Below, one piece after another: positions 51,389 through 61,337 of a stretch of 64,000 bases of DNA. The stretch's first letter is position 1; every line of letters starts with the position of its first letter. Location: positions 510,689 through 574,688 of the forward strand of contig JADKFR010000001.1 in assembly GCA_016717345.1 (NCBI GenBank), in the 5' to 3' direction. Source of the DNA: Propionibacteriaceae bacterium (lineage in GTDB: Bacteria > Actinomycetota > Actinomycetes > Propionibacteriales > Propionibacteriaceae). The position numbers and the translations under genes were made by a program. The notes under the pieces are model-generated. The model did no database searches. It was not told where the DNA came from and worked only from the letters and a program-made list of their open reading frames with translations.

Positions 51389-52473
51389 AGGTTATCCGGC
51401 CCCTCACGGGGCACCTCACCGGCAATGGCGAGCATGCGGCGCCAGCGCGTGTGCCACGTGGGGGATTCGGATCTGGACTGCTCGACGGGGGTATCGAGAG
51501 CTTCAAGGACGGCTGTGACGAAGTCTTCCGTCGAGTGAGTTGTGCGCACCGTCGGCAGGCGGGGAGTCTCGAGATCCTTGCAGACCACCCACGCACCGGT
51601 GGCGACGCAGTTCCAGAACTTCGCGGGCATCAACGTGCTGGCGCGCTCGCCGCGGTAGGGCAGCACGATCACGCGGTAGGTGGCGGCAAGGCAGGCCAGC
51701 TCTGCCACGCCAATCGGTACTCCCACTTTGATCCCGGCTTCCACAAGTTGAGTGCGCAGGTCGGAATCAGCGACCGGACCCACCACATCCACGTCCACGC
51801 CACTACTGCGGAGCGCCACTAGGGCGCGCACATCCACCTCGGGCCGGACGGAACCGAAGTACAGGGCCCGCGGCTTCCGGTCCACGTCGGCGACGTTCTC
51901 GGCCTCCACGAAGGCATCGTCGGCAGCCGGCGGTACCACCTCGGCGAAATACCCGCGATCGGCCAGCACGAGCGCCATGCCCTCAGCGTCGGTGGCCAGC
52001 GCCGAATGCGCCCAGCCGGCGATCCTTCGCTCGCTGGAGCGCCACCCCAGGGGCGGGAACCAGTCGGACGGCACCGTGCTCCAGTCGAGGACGGCGTCGT
52101 AAATCACCTTGCGGACGCCGTTCCGCAACACGAAGGACTCCGTCATCCGGTCGGGCAGGTAAACCAGGGCTACGTCGTACGACGGTCGCGCCCGCGGCCT
52201 TAGCCAGTGGCGCGGGCCGAGGATCGTCACCCCCAATGGTGGCTCGCCGTGGTCTTGGGTAAGCACTTCCCGGCGCAGTGCCCGAAGCGGGAACGTGAGA
52301 ACTTGCCTGATGGTGCGCGGACGGGGCTGCAAGAAGTCGACCTGCCAACCATCGTTCGCCGCCGCCACAGCGAGGGCTTGATGGCGTTGCCACAGATAGT
52401 TCCAGCGGATACTGGAAACAATCAGCAGCCTCCGAGCGGCCACCGCACTGCCGGGGTCAGCCCAAGAACCCAT
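51385..52473 (-). CDS. Glycosyltransferase (GT-B-like)
   Basis: 362 residues from the ATG at 52473 (MGSWADPGSAVAARRLLIVS); longer in-frame extensions are Arg/Pro-rich and look non-coding. It has SIRWNYLWQRHQALAVAAAN near the start, VALVYLPDRMTESFVLRNGV and VIYDAVLDWSTVP in the first domain, and RALYFGSVRPEVDVRALVAL followed by YRVIVLPYRGERASTLMPAK in the second. This is the layout of actinobacterial capsule glycosyltransferases that resemble the WcaL/GlfT-associated type. Donor sugar unknown. It overlaps the flippase start by four bases, so they form one operon. Confidence 0.78.
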   Translation of the reverse strand: MGSWADPGSAVAARRLLIVSSIRWNYLWQRHQALAVAAANDGWQVDFLQPRPRTIRQVLTFPLRALRREVLTQDHGEPPLGVTILGPRHWLRPRARPSYDVALVYLPDRMTESFVLRNGVRKVIYDAVLDWSTVPSDWFPPLGWRSSERRIAGWAHSALATDAEGMALVLADRGYFAEVVPPAADDAFVEAENVADVDRKPRALYFGSVRPEVDVRALVALRSSGVDVDVVGPVADSDLRTQLVEAGIKVGVPIGVAELACLAATYRVIVLPYRGERASTLMPAKFWNCVATGAWVVCKDLETPRLPTVRTTHSTEDFVTAVLEALDTPVEQSRSESPTWHTRWRRMLAIAGEVPREGPDNL

Positions 52474-52595
52474 GGCCTCGAGGGAGTCCCCGACGCCTGC
52501 GCCCAGACTCGCACCTCGATTCGCTCTGCCACGCCTGGGCCGGTCAGGTTGGTGAGGTGGGGGCGGAGTCCCTCGCCCCGCATGTCTGGTCAGTG

Positions 52596-53693
52596 TCAGT
52601 CCCCTTTTACCCTGAGCTTGTGAAGTTGATCGCGCAGCACGTCGGCGACAGCCCAGAGCTTCCACTTCAGGGGCTCGCGCGGCAATTCGTCGGGCAGGGG
52701 CGGCTGCCGGTCATTCATCTCCGCGCTCAGGACCAGCTCCCGGTAGCGGCGGCGGTCACGAGCTCTCAGGTGACGACCACCTGGGGTGAGGTCGAAACCG
52801 TACGGAATCGTGCTGAAGTCGGCGTACCCCGCTGCCATCAGATCGGTGATGTACTCCTTCTCCAACTCCCTGATGGCAGCCATCTGGTCGGGGTGGTCGA
52901 CAACCGCGTTCTTCTCAGAATGGACAAGATAGGGAAGGTTGCCCTCCGAGTTCTTCGGGTTCGCTGGACGGACGCCGGAGTAGTGCATCAACACCAACGG
53001 GGTGTCACCCACCATCCAGGTGCCCTCGCCACGGCTCAACGGACGTTCCTCAAGGTTCCACCATGCGACGTTGTAGGCCGGATCCCGGAGGAGGTCGAGA
53101 TCGAAATAGGACGGGGCAAGATCCATGATCTTCTGGTCTACCCAATGCTGCTTGCGCGTGTCGGCAACACAATCTCGACGCAACCGAGAATCCCACCACT
53201 CAAGGAAGGGAAGCGACTCGCGAGTTGCCCCCACAAATGCCGTGTTGTAGGCACCCATCGCTTTTGAAATCCACTCGTAAAGCCCCCGGTTGTGGAGGAA
53301 TCGGGGCGGAGTCAGCTGATGCGGGGTCAAGAGTGTGCCAGCGCCCGTCTGCAGTTCTTCCAAAGCCCGTTCACATGGCTGGAAGAGCCGCATGTCGGGA
53401 TCGAGAAAGATCACCTGATCGGCCGACGCCAACTCGTGGATGAGCAACTGCGGCTTGAGCGCAGTGGAAAACTCTAACGGGTTGTAGAGACCCGTCAAGA
53501 CGGCCAACTCGCGGGGATCGGCAATGAGGTCGGCGGGCCGCAGGATTTCGGCATCGCCAACGGCCGCAGGATCTCCGTCCACCTGAACGACCACTCGCCG
53601 GGCATCAGGATGCATTTCTTCTACCGACTGCATAAGGACGCGCGCAAGCGGGATATAGCTCTTCGTAACGGTGGTGACGAAGGTCACTGACAT
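52596..53693 (-). CDS. GT-A fold glycosyltransferase (GT8-like)
   Basis: 365 residues. The ATG at 53693 follows GGGGGGA. It has MSVTFVTTVTKSYIPLARVL at the start, then LASADQVIFLDPDMRLFQPC, where DPDM is the metal-binding DxD. GAYNTAFVGATRESLPFLEW and QKIMDLAPSYFDLDLLRDPA match the glycogenin/GT8-like 'NxG...D' region, and VLMHYSGVRP has a late metal His. It should act in the cytoplasm. It is transcribed with the glycosyltransferase and flippase downstream. Donor unknown. Confidence 0.8.
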   Translation of the reverse strand: MSVTFVTTVTKSYIPLARVLMQSVEEMHPDARRVVVQVDGDPAAVGDAEILRPADLIADPRELAVLTGLYNPLEFSTALKPQLLIHELASADQVIFLDPDMRLFQPCERALEELQTGAGTLLTPHQLTPPRFLHNRGLYEWISKAMGAYNTAFVGATRESLPFLEWWDSRLRRDCVADTRKQHWVDQKIMDLAPSYFDLDLLRDPAYNVAWWNLEERPLSRGEGTWMVGDTPLVLMHYSGVRPANPKNSEGNLPYLVHSEKNAVVDHPDQMAAIRELEKEYITDLMAAGYADFSTIPYGFDLTPGGRHLRARDRRRYRELVLSAEMNDRQPPLPDELPREPLKWKLWAVADVLRDQLHKLRVKGD

Positions 53694-53922
53694 AATTTCC
53701 CCCCAGAATGGACGATTGGCCCGTGCAGCGCCCAACGTCACAAATAACCGGGCGCCCGCGGCCGCCATTCTACCGGCCTGCCGGGCGCATTGGAAAACCG
53801 GCTCACCACCTGGGTTGGCGAGGTGCTACCGCACGCGCCGGGGGTAGGGGCAGTGCTTGCGGAGGGACTGCCCCCGCGCTGGCCGCGACCCAACAGGGCG
53901 AGCCGCCACCTGACGCGAGCGG

Positions 53923-54822
53923 TCAGGCCTTGGCTAGGGCATCGGCTACTGTCTTGGCGAAGAGTTCCGAGCCAAGTGGTGTTGGAGATCCGTCGGACTC
54001 GACCAGTTGGCTGCGGGGTGCGGGATGAGCGATGAACGCGTCGTATACGTTGATCGTCGGGAGCCCCTTGGTATCGGCCCAACGCTGAACGGCAAGGGTC
54101 GTCTCACGCTGGACCGACTCGCTGGACACGGGGTCGGGATTCTGGATGAGCACCAGAACGGCCACGTTGGGATCGTGCGCCCGAATCTCCTCCAGAATGT
54201 CATTGAGTTGGCCCTTGATCTGGCTGGCGGACCCCCGATGGCCGTAGTTGATCATCACGACTTCAGACGGCTGCCACGCTCGCGCGATGCGTTCGGGTTC
54301 GGTTCCCATATTCGGGCTGGCCATGCTGGCGTTCCACACCGAAATGGCGTCATCCCCCTGCCCGAACCTCTTGGCCTTGCTGAACTCGGAAGTGGACCGG
54401 TTCCACGTCCTGTAAGAGGCAATGCGGTTCTTGGCCAGGTGATCCTTCGCCCAAACCGAGACCCACTCGTCAGAATCATTGCCTGAACCGTCGCCGAACA
54501 CCATCACCGAAGCGTCGGGGGATTCGATCAGCGAGGCGACCAGCGCCAGGCCCTTCAGAGCCGGTGTCTCAGAACTCGAGGGGCTTTTCGAGGTGGTCGG
54601 TGTCCCGGGAGGGGTCGTCGTCGGGGGTGCTATTGGAACCTCGATCGTCGGGGTCGCTGTCCCAGACGCCTTGGCCGAGGGGCTCGCAAGAGTCGCTTGC
54701 ACCGGCGTCCGGTACTGCACGAGGGCGGCAGCGGCGAGAAGCACGGTCGCAACGGCAAGCGCCGCCAGACCGACGAATCCCCATTGCCCCGCAGTGACAT
54801 TCCCGACACCATTCCTACGCAC
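53923..54822 (-). CDS. Membrane-anchored SGNH-hydrolase-like protein
   Basis: 299 residues from a GTG at 54822. A single N-terminal helix (GFVGLAALAVATVLLAAAAL) is followed by a Pro/Thr/Ser-rich linker (about 45-85). The rest looks like a degenerate SGNH/GDSL fold: VMVFGDGSGNDSDEWV for block I, MINYGHRG for block III, and YDAFIAHPAPRSQLVESDGS for block V. SGNH proteins in capsule loci often remove or transfer acetyl groups, and an extracytoplasmic position fits that. Block I departs from the GDSxS consensus, so activity is not certain. Confidence 0.72.
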   Translation of the reverse strand: MRRNGVGNVTAGQWGFVGLAALAVATVLLAAAALVQYRTPVQATLASPSAKASGTATPTIEVPIAPPTTTPPGTPTTSKSPSSSETPALKGLALVASLIESPDASVMVFGDGSGNDSDEWVSVWAKDHLAKNRIASYRTWNRSTSEFSKAKRFGQGDDAISVWNASMASPNMGTEPERIARAWQPSEVVMINYGHRGSASQIKGQLNDILEEIRAHDPNVAVLVLIQNPDPVSSESVQRETTLAVQRWADTKGLPTINVYDAFIAHPAPRSQLVESDGSPTPLGSELFAKTVADALAKA

Positions 54823-55136
54823 CGTGCCAGCCTACACAGGCCCGCGGTTGCCCTCAGACGGGAGGCATCGGCTCAGCAACCTCGGGGGCACGCTCAGAAC
54901 GCGCACTCCAGCCCTGGATCCCGGTCCCAGAGCACGGGGCCGTTTGTTCATGGACGCCCACAAGCCCGACCCTGCCACGGCACCTGCCAGCCTCGGCTCG
55001 CGCCAGCGACATCCGATCCGGGGAGCAGGGAACAGCGGAATAACCGCCGCGTGGGCCACCCGGCCCGCTTACCCATCGCCACGCGGTCCATGACCACGGC
55101 ACCCGGTTGGAGAGCCCGCGCTGTAGGGTGACCCGC
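54823..55136. other. Divergent gap before the WecG-type gene
   Basis: 314 bases between a minus-strand and a plus-strand start. Apart from the -10-like TAGGGT near its right end I see no gene, strong hairpin or repeat. Confidence 0.5.
55124..55129 (+). promoter_or_regulatory. Probable -10 box of a leaderless WecG-type transcript
   Basis: TAGGGT lies seven bases before the GTG at 55137, without a ribosome site. Confidence 0.45.
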
Positions 55137-55913
55137 GTGGGAAATTTAGGGGGCGAATTAGTTCAGGTTGGCCCGGCTCGGGTTCTGGACATGACGATGG
55201 ACGGGACAATTGAGGCCGTCGTGCGTTTGTGCGCCGCGCCCGGTTCTGCCGTGCGCACTGCCTATGCACTGCACGTTGGTGGCATCAACCTGATTGCGGA
55301 GCATCACGCCGGCTATTCGGCCGGTCTGCGGGCGGCCGACGCCGTGTACGCCGATGGGGCCGCCGCGGTTCTCCTTGCCAGGGCTGGAGGTGCTCACCGC
55401 ATCGAACGAGCCGCGACGACTGATATCGGCATTCCGGTGCTGACCCGCCTCAAATCCGTCCTGAATAGACCGGTGCGGGTGGCGCTGGTGGGTGGCCCGC
55501 CAGGACTCGCCGAAAGGGCCGGTCAGGTCTTGGAGTCTCGGGCCAACGCGGAGGTGACGCACACTTCTGATGGCTTTCGACGCGACGACGAGGTTGTCGC
55601 TGAAGAGCTGCGCCGCGCCGATCCCGACGTGGTCTTCGTGGGCATGGGGGTACCCACTGAGGTCGAGTGGGCCGAGCGAATGAAATCGCTCCTGCCAGCC
55701 ACGACCCTGATTACTTGCGGCGGCTGGTTCGGCTTTCTCGTGGGAGACGAGCGACGGGCGCCGGTAGCCCTGCGGCGACTCAACCTCGAGTGGGCTCATC
55801 GCCTCCTACTGGCACCCAAGCGTCTGTACCCCCGGTACGTCCAAGGCACCTGGAACACGCTGCGGCTGCTCCGCGGCCAGTTGCTCGCCCGCCGATCGAC
55901 CATTGGACTCTGA
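55137..55913 (+). CDS. WecG/TagA/CpsF-family glycosyltransferase
   Basis: About 258 residues. The segment AYALHVGGINLIAEHHAGYS is followed by ADAVYADGAAAVLLARAGG, PVRVALVGGPPGLAERAGQV, VVFVGMGVPTEVEWAERMKS and LITCGGWFGFLVGDERRAPV. This is the WecG/TagA (GT26) pattern, which adds N-acetylmannosamine or a related sugar as the second residue on the lipid-linked unit. The C-terminus (WAHRLLLAPKRLYPRYVQGT) has the positively charged tail used for membrane attachment. The start at 55137 rests on the -10-like box and could be a few codons off. Confidence 0.88.
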   Translation: MGNLGGELVQVGPARVLDMTMDGTIEAVVRLCAAPGSAVRTAYALHVGGINLIAEHHAGYSAGLRAADAVYADGAAAVLLARAGGAHRIERAATTDIGIPVLTRLKSVLNRPVRVALVGGPPGLAERAGQVLESRANAEVTHTSDGFRRDDEVVAEELRRADPDVVFVGMGVPTEVEWAERMKSLLPATTLITCGGWFGFLVGDERRAPVALRRLNLEWAHRLLLAPKRLYPRYVQGTWNTLRLLRGQLLARRSTIGL

Positions 55914-56102
55914 CCCCTGTGATGGGAGCAAGAACTTGCGATGCATTGCCGAGATTCGAACCGCCCGGGGTGGTTTCCCAAAGCCGACAGTCGCCCTCGC
56001 GCTGGCTGGTCGTCGTGCTTCGGCAGGTTGATCCTGCGCTAGGCTATTTGACTGACGACCTCTCCACCCATCACCGAATTTCGTGCCCTGGAGGCTGACT
56101 GC

Positions 56103-57556
56103 ATGGAACTCCGCGACTACTTGGCCATTCTGCGGAAGTACTGGATAAGCATTGTTGCCGTCACTCTTTCTGGTGTCGCCATAGCGGCCCTGGCGTCGCT
56201 GCTCACCAAGCCGACTTACACCGCCACAACATCTCTGTTCTTCACCGTGCAGGGCTCCAATCCAGGGGAACTCCTTCAGGGGTTCACCTACGCAGAATCG
56301 CAAGTCTCTTCTTACGCGCAGATCCTCACGACACCGGCGGTGTTGCAGCCGGTCATCGACCGACTCGGACTCAACGTGACCCCCGCTGAACTCGCCCCCA
56401 GTGTGACCGCCGTGACAGTCTCAGGCACGGCGATCATTGAGATCGCGGTCGAGAGCCACGAACCTGCCCTGAGTGCCTCCTTGGCCCGAGAAATCGGCGT
56501 TCAGGTGGTCAGCACCGGAGAAAGCCTATCGCCGACGGACTCCACCGGCACTCGGACCGTCGTGGCAACAATCGTGACCCCCGCTGCGGTTCCGACTACG
56601 TGGACAACTCCTCGCGTACCCCTCAACCTGGCCATCGGCCTACTGGTTGGCCTGGCCGTTGGTATCGCCCAGTCGGTGTTGCGCAGCACTCTCGACCTGG
56701 CTGTGCGCACTGAGGACGATGTCGCCCGCGCCACCGAGCACTCGGTCATCGCAAAGATCCCGTTCGCTGATGACGCGGCCAAGAACCCGATTGTCATGCA
56801 GTCAGACCCACGCTCGCTCATCGCGGAGGCCTACCGACGGCTCCGCACCAACCTACAGTTCCTCGATATCGGTGGCCGCACCAACTCGTTCGTCGTGACA
56901 TCCTCCGTCGCAGGTGAGGGCAAGTCGACTACGTCGATCAATGTCGCGAGCACATTGGCGGAGGCGGGCGAGTCTGTCCTGCTCATCGATGCTGATCTGC
57001 GGCGTCCCCGAATTGCACCTTTGCTTCAGCTGGAGGACGCAGTGGGTCTCACGACGATTCTTATCGGGCGTGCAACCCTAAGCGATGTCGTCCAGCCGCT
57101 CGGATCTGGGAAGCTCCACGTGCTGACCAGCGGGGAAGTCCCGCCCAACCCCACTGAGCTGCTGGGGTCTGAGGCGATGGCGCGGCTCCTGAGGGACGCC
57201 GTCGACACCTACGACACGGTTGTTCTCGACGCACCTCCGCTCTTGCCGGTCACCGACGCGGCACTCCTTTCCACACTCACCGGCGGCGCACTGATGGTCG
57301 CTGGAAGCGGCACGGTGACCATTCCGGCATCAGGGATGCCCTGACGGCCCTCGATCGCGTGAAGGGAACCGTCCTGGGGATCGTGCTCAACAAGGTCCGC
57401 ACCGCTGACAGCAACAATCACTACGAGTACTACTCGTCTCACCGCGCCGAGGCCGCGCCGCCGACAGACTCAATCTCCGCGCCGAGAGTTGTCCCGTCCC
57501 GGCCCGCGCTGCCCCCTCGCGCTGCGTCGACAAGCGAAGTGCTCGCTGATCACTGA
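56103..57556 (+). CDS. Chain-length determinant fused to BY-kinase, copy 2 (apparent frameshift near C-terminus)
   Basis: About 484 residues after adding one C near 57318-57321. Without it the frame stops at 57344, inside the last strand of the kinase. The ATG at 56103 (MELRDYLAILRKYW) follows a GGAGG. Helix 1 is ISIVAVTLSGVAIAALASLL and helix 2 is NLAIGLLVGLAVGIAQSVL. Kinase motifs are EAYRRLRTNLQF, Walker A AGEGKSTTSINVA, Walker A' VLLIDADLRRPRIAPLL and TVVLDAPPLLPVTD. The restored tail has GIVLNKVRTADSNNHYEYYS, a short tyrosine cluster for autophosphorylation. It resembles the protein at 33570 throughout but is clearly a separate gene. Confidence 0.93.
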
Positions 57557-57780
57557 GCCGAGGTGCTATCGAGAGAGCGGGCGTGGATCGCGTTGCGACC
57601 CGAATCGCGCGAAGCGCTGGCGACCTGGGCGCCCGGCGGGCTTTCGCCAACAACTCCTCGGCCACCACTCAGGCCAACGAGGAACTGCCAGGCCAGGGGC
57701 TCTGTATGACCAGGATGACGGCCTCGGAGAAGCGCTCAGGCGGTGGGCGCGAGGGCGTCCCGGCAGACAGGGAGGGCGTC

Positions 57781-59212
57781 ATGAGCGATTCCAGCTCGCC
57801 ACAACCCGCAAGAACTGAGACGAAGCCGCGGACCGTGCACCGGGCGCGGTCACGCACCGCCCTAGAAGCAACGGTGCGTTCACGAGCCGCGTTCCGGGTC
57901 TGGTTCTATGGCCTGACCTTCTCCTATCCCCTCTTATGGATTCTTGGCGTTGCGGGCTTCTACTGGATCTTGCTCGCCGCCGGAGCTGTGGGCTACCTCG
58001 TGCGCACCCAGCTGAGTCGGCTCACTTGGGCCGTTCTCGCAGTTCCCGCCGTCCTCGTCTTGTCGGCGCCCATTGGGCTCATCGCCACCTCGGCTGACCC
58101 CAGTCGGTTGGTTGGTCTTGCTGCAAACGTGACGGTCTGGGTTGCGACTGCGGCAGTGATCCAGCTCACCGAGACAGCAGATGAGAGCCAATCCCTATCG
58201 CGGGCCCTCACACTGGTGGGGCTCGGCCAGGGTCTCATTACGATGCTTGCGGTGGTTGCATACCCGAAGCCTCTTCCAATCCCACTGCTGGAAAGTCTCG
58301 CACCACTCGTGCCCGGTGGGCTCCGCGCCTTCATGGAAAACAGCCTCTATTTTCCGAGTTGGCTCGACGGCATGGCCTACCGTTCAGCCGGAATGATGGG
58401 ACAGCCGACATGGGCGGGCGCGGTCGCGATGTTGTCCTGATCGCGTCGCTGCACCTACTCGTGCGTGCACGAGAGCGCGGCCTGTGGCGATGGATCGCGA
58501 TCTGTGCGCTCCCGATGACGGTTCTGTCGCTCAATCTGTCCCTTAGCCGCGCGGCGACGCTCGGAATCGCCATCGCACTGGCCGCCGGATTGATGGTCGC
58601 CGTCCGGCGGCTCCCTGGACCAGCGTATTTCACCCTTGTGATCCTGTGCGCGATCGCTGGCACGATCGTGCTGCTGACTGTGATGCCTTCGATCGTGGAC
58701 TGGGCTGGCTCTGTGAATGCCCAGCGCGAGGGCTCACTCACCACTCGTAGCGAGATCTATAACGCGACGTGGCAGCTCATCACGCATCACCCATTCCCTC
58801 TCCTTGGGTATGGGGTGAAGCCGGAAGGCGCAGAGCTCGTCGCGCCGATTGCCACTCATTCCACGTACCTTGGAATCCTCTTTCGCGGCGGCATCCTTGG
58901 TCTGGCCCTCCTCGCGGTGCTGTACTTGGCCACGCTCCGAACCAGTGTCGCTGCGGCCTCGATCTGGGCCACAACGGCGTCAGTGTTCATCATCGCATGG
59001 TCTGTGTTTGAGGACATGGACCCGGGCCACCTCGTGCCTTTGGCGATCCCTTGGCGATCGCCTGGGCGCGATCCGAGCAGAAGACCACCCGAGGCCCCGA
59101 GGGCGCAGCCGGTGGCCGGCCATTGACCGAGGCTGAGGCACTTGGTCCACGGACCGACGTGATGCGACGGGCCTTTCCGTCCGCGAACCACCGTGCCCGG
59201 CCAGGACTATAA
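57781..59212 (+). CDS. O-antigen ligase/polymerase-like membrane protein (two apparent frameshifts)
   Basis: About 477 residues if one base is added near 58430-58434 and one near 59048-59056. The ATG at 57781 follows GGGAGGGCG at good spacing. There are about eleven helices. The first frame includes LWILGVAGFYWILLAAGAVG. The second has VLIASLHLLVRARERGLW, SLNLSLSRAATLGIAIALAA, and then the ligase-type periplasmic region EIYNATWQLITHHPFPLLGY...ATHSTYLGILFRGGILG. The third restores LAIAWARSEQKTTRG to TAA at 59212. The long loop before THSTYLGIL fits the O-antigen ligase/Wzy family, which joins or polymerises repeats outside the membrane. Confidence 0.82.
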
Positions 59213-59447
59213 ATGGACGCGCCCGAATCTCACGAAGAAGGGCGATGCGCGACTTGTCGCTCAGACCGCCTAGACTCAAGCCCGTTCAGTGCCCCCAAAC
59301 TCCGAGGGAGTACGCCGACCCTGATGACGCACAACGTCCAACGGCCTGGCCATGCGGCCTCTGGTCTCGCACGTTTGTCATGAGGGCGATCTCCTTTGCA
59401 GAGTGCCGGTTGTCACTGATTTCTGTATCCAGGGGGGGTAAGACCGC

Positions 59448-59902
59448 ATGATCTTCGAGAGTCCTTCAAAGCGCCGCTGGAAGGTGGCCATGGCCCTTCT
59501 CGGCTGCTTTGCCTTGTTACTGAGCGCGAGCATCGCCGTCAGAATAGTCTCTGATGTGCGGAGCCCGCCTATTCCAAGCCTGGGAACGCTGGATGCTGCG
59601 TTGGCAACAAAATCACCACCCCTCAGGGACAAGGGTCTGGGACTGCCCGACTACAGTCACCAATCGTTGACCCGCGCCGCCTTCATCATGCAAAGAGATG
59701 ACAATAGCGTAGTCAGCCTGAAGAAGCACATATCAGAACTTGATGTGGTATTTCCCGACTGGTTCACCTTCACCGGGGAGAAGGACGCAATCGGCACGGA
59801 TATCGACCCGGAGATCAAACAGTTCCTCTCGGACCATCAGCTGGAAGTCATACCGACGATCGCCAACCTCGCCCCGGGCCGATGGATGGGTGAGTCTTTA
59901 AG
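59448..59902 (+). CDS. 5' part of GH18-deacetylase-GT2 fusion, split by ISL3 element
   Basis: The ATG at 59448 starts MIFESPSKRRWKVAMALLG with an N-terminal membrane helix (FALLLSASIAVRIV). The chain continues SLKKHISELDVVFPDWFTFT and LEVIPTIANLAPGRWMG, which look like the first strands of a GH18-type barrel, up to codon 151. The reading frame ends inside the IS. Reading straight across the IS, from the first TCTTTAAG to the base after the second, gives an uninterrupted frame: GESLSRYVGEPQNRTKL. The gene was intact before insertion. Confidence 0.85.
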
Positions 59903-61337
59903 GGCTCTTCACAATCCAGGGTGTAGGCGGGGTCTGAATCCGCCGGTCTCGAGGAGGCTGCGGGCGATGTAGTGGGTGAGGTTCCGGAACCCGAGGGCCG
60001 AGCCTCTGAGGTGTTCCAGTCGGCCGTTCAGGGCCTCGGTAGGGCCATTCGACGTGCCGGGCCGATCGAAGTAGGCGAGCACGTCAGCGGACCGCTTCTT
60101 CAACGTGCGTCCCAGGGTGATGACCTCACGCAGGACGCCGGGGACCCCGCTGCTGACGCTGGCGATGAAGGCCTCCATGCGCGCGCGGCCCTTCGCGCGG
60201 TCGGGTTCGCGGTAGGCGGCGACCATCTGCTGGTAGACCCCGTAGGTCGCTTCGAGTTGCACGTGGTCGTCGCCCGCGAACAAGGCGTTGATGCGCGCTT
60301 GTTGTCGGGGGGTGAGCAGGTCGACTCCGGTGTGCAGGGTGCGCCGCGCCCGGTACAGGGGGTCCTGGGCGCGGCCGCGGTGGCCGTGGAGCTCCTGCTG
60401 GACACGGCGCCGGCACTGGTCCAGGGCGTCACCGGCCAACCGGACGACGTGGAACGGATCCATGACCGCGGTGGCGTGGGGCAACTCTTCGGTGGTGGCG
60501 GTCTTGAACCCGGTGAAGCCGTCCATCGCGACCACCTCCACGCCGTCGCGCCACGCCTGCGGTCGGCTGGCCAGCCAGGTCTTGAACGCCTGCTTGGAGC
60601 GGCCCTCGACCATGTCCAACAGGCGGGCCGGGCCGGTGTCATCCCTGATGGGAGTGAGGTCGATGATCACGGTGACGTACTTGTCGCCGTGGCGGGTGTG
60701 CCTCCAGACGTGCTCATCAACGCCTAAAACCTGCACGCCGTCGAAGCGGTGGGGGTCGTTGATCAGCACGCGTTTGCCCTCGGCCAGCACGGCGTCGTTG
60801 GCGGTGTTCCACGACACGGCCAACCCTTCGGCGACCCGCGCGACGGTGAGGTGCGCCACCACGATCCCCGACAGGGCCCACCGCAACGCGGTGCGGGACA
60901 GCTTCGAGCGCGGGGCGGCGGCCTGGGAGGTGTCCTGGCGCCACACGTGACCACACCCGCTGCAGCGGTAGCGACGCACCGTGACGAGCAGCGTGGTGGG
61001 CCGCCACCCGAACGGTTCGTGCGCCAACCGCCGGACCACGGTGTCCCGCGCCACGCCTTGGCAGCCGCAGCGGTGGCACCAGTCATCGGGTGCGACGACC
61101 CGACACGCGAGCACCGCCCGCCGGGCCTCGACATGTTGGCCGACAACCTCCAGGCCGAGCCCGTCCAGGCGGGTGAACGTGGTCAGGTCGGGACGCGTGA
61201 AGGTAGCGTGGAGCACGTCGGGGTCTTTCGGATGGGTGGCGTAGGAACCTCCATCATCGGAAGACCCCGACCCTGTTCAGCGCACCGACGCGCCGACCAT
61301 CCTCACCCCACCGCTACACCCTCAACTGTGATGAGCC
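59903..61337. mobile_element. ISL3-family insertion sequence with exact 8-bp target duplication
   Basis: A 1,435-base element. Ends are GGCTCTTCACA... at 59903 and ...TGTGATGAGCC at 61337. They are imperfect inverted repeats about 24 bases long, sharing an internal GGGTGTAG. The eight bases TCTTTAAG lie directly outside both ends (59895-59902 and 61338-61345), the target duplication length typical of ISL3. One minus-strand transposase gene fills it. The perfect duplication and the restored host frame point to a recent insertion. Confidence 0.95.
59909..61216 (-). CDS. ISL3-family transposase
   Basis: 435 residues, intact. The N-terminal zinc-binding part has WCHRCGCQG and RRYRCSGCGHVWRQD. 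A helix-turn-helix region follows (SKLSRTALRWALSGIVVAHL). The DDE-type core shows VQVLGVDEHVWRHTRHGDKY, VEVVAMDGFTGFKTATTEEL, AVMDPFHVVRLAGDALDQCR and the late SNGPTEALNGRLEHLRGSA. It should cut and paste the element by its inverted repeats. Confidence 0.95.
   Translation of the reverse strand: MLHATFTRPDLTTFTRLDGLGLEVVGQHVEARRAVLACRVVAPDDWCHRCGCQGVARDTVVRRLAHEPFGWRPTTLLVTVRRYRCSGCGHVWRQDTSQAAAPRSKLSRTALRWALSGIVVAHLTVARVAEGLAVSWNTANDAVLAEGKRVLINDPHRFDGVQVLGVDEHVWRHTRHGDKYVTVIIDLTPIRDDTGPARLLDMVEGRSKQAFKTWLASRPQAWRDGVEVVAMDGFTGFKTATTEELPHATAVMDPFHVVRLAGDALDQCRRRVQQELHGHRGRAQDPLYRARRTLHTGVDLLTPRQQARINALFAGDDHVQLEATYGVYQQMVAAYREPDRAKGRARMEAFIASVSSGVPGVLREVITLGRTLKKRSADVLAYFDRPGTSNGPTEALNGRLEHLRGSALGFRNLTHYIARSLLETGGFRPRLHPGL

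Noticed and set aside
55930..55990. tRNA gene, because GGTTCGAATC is present on the minus strand
   Set aside because: Only a T-arm-like motif is found. I cannot build an acceptor stem, D-arm and anticodon arm around it.
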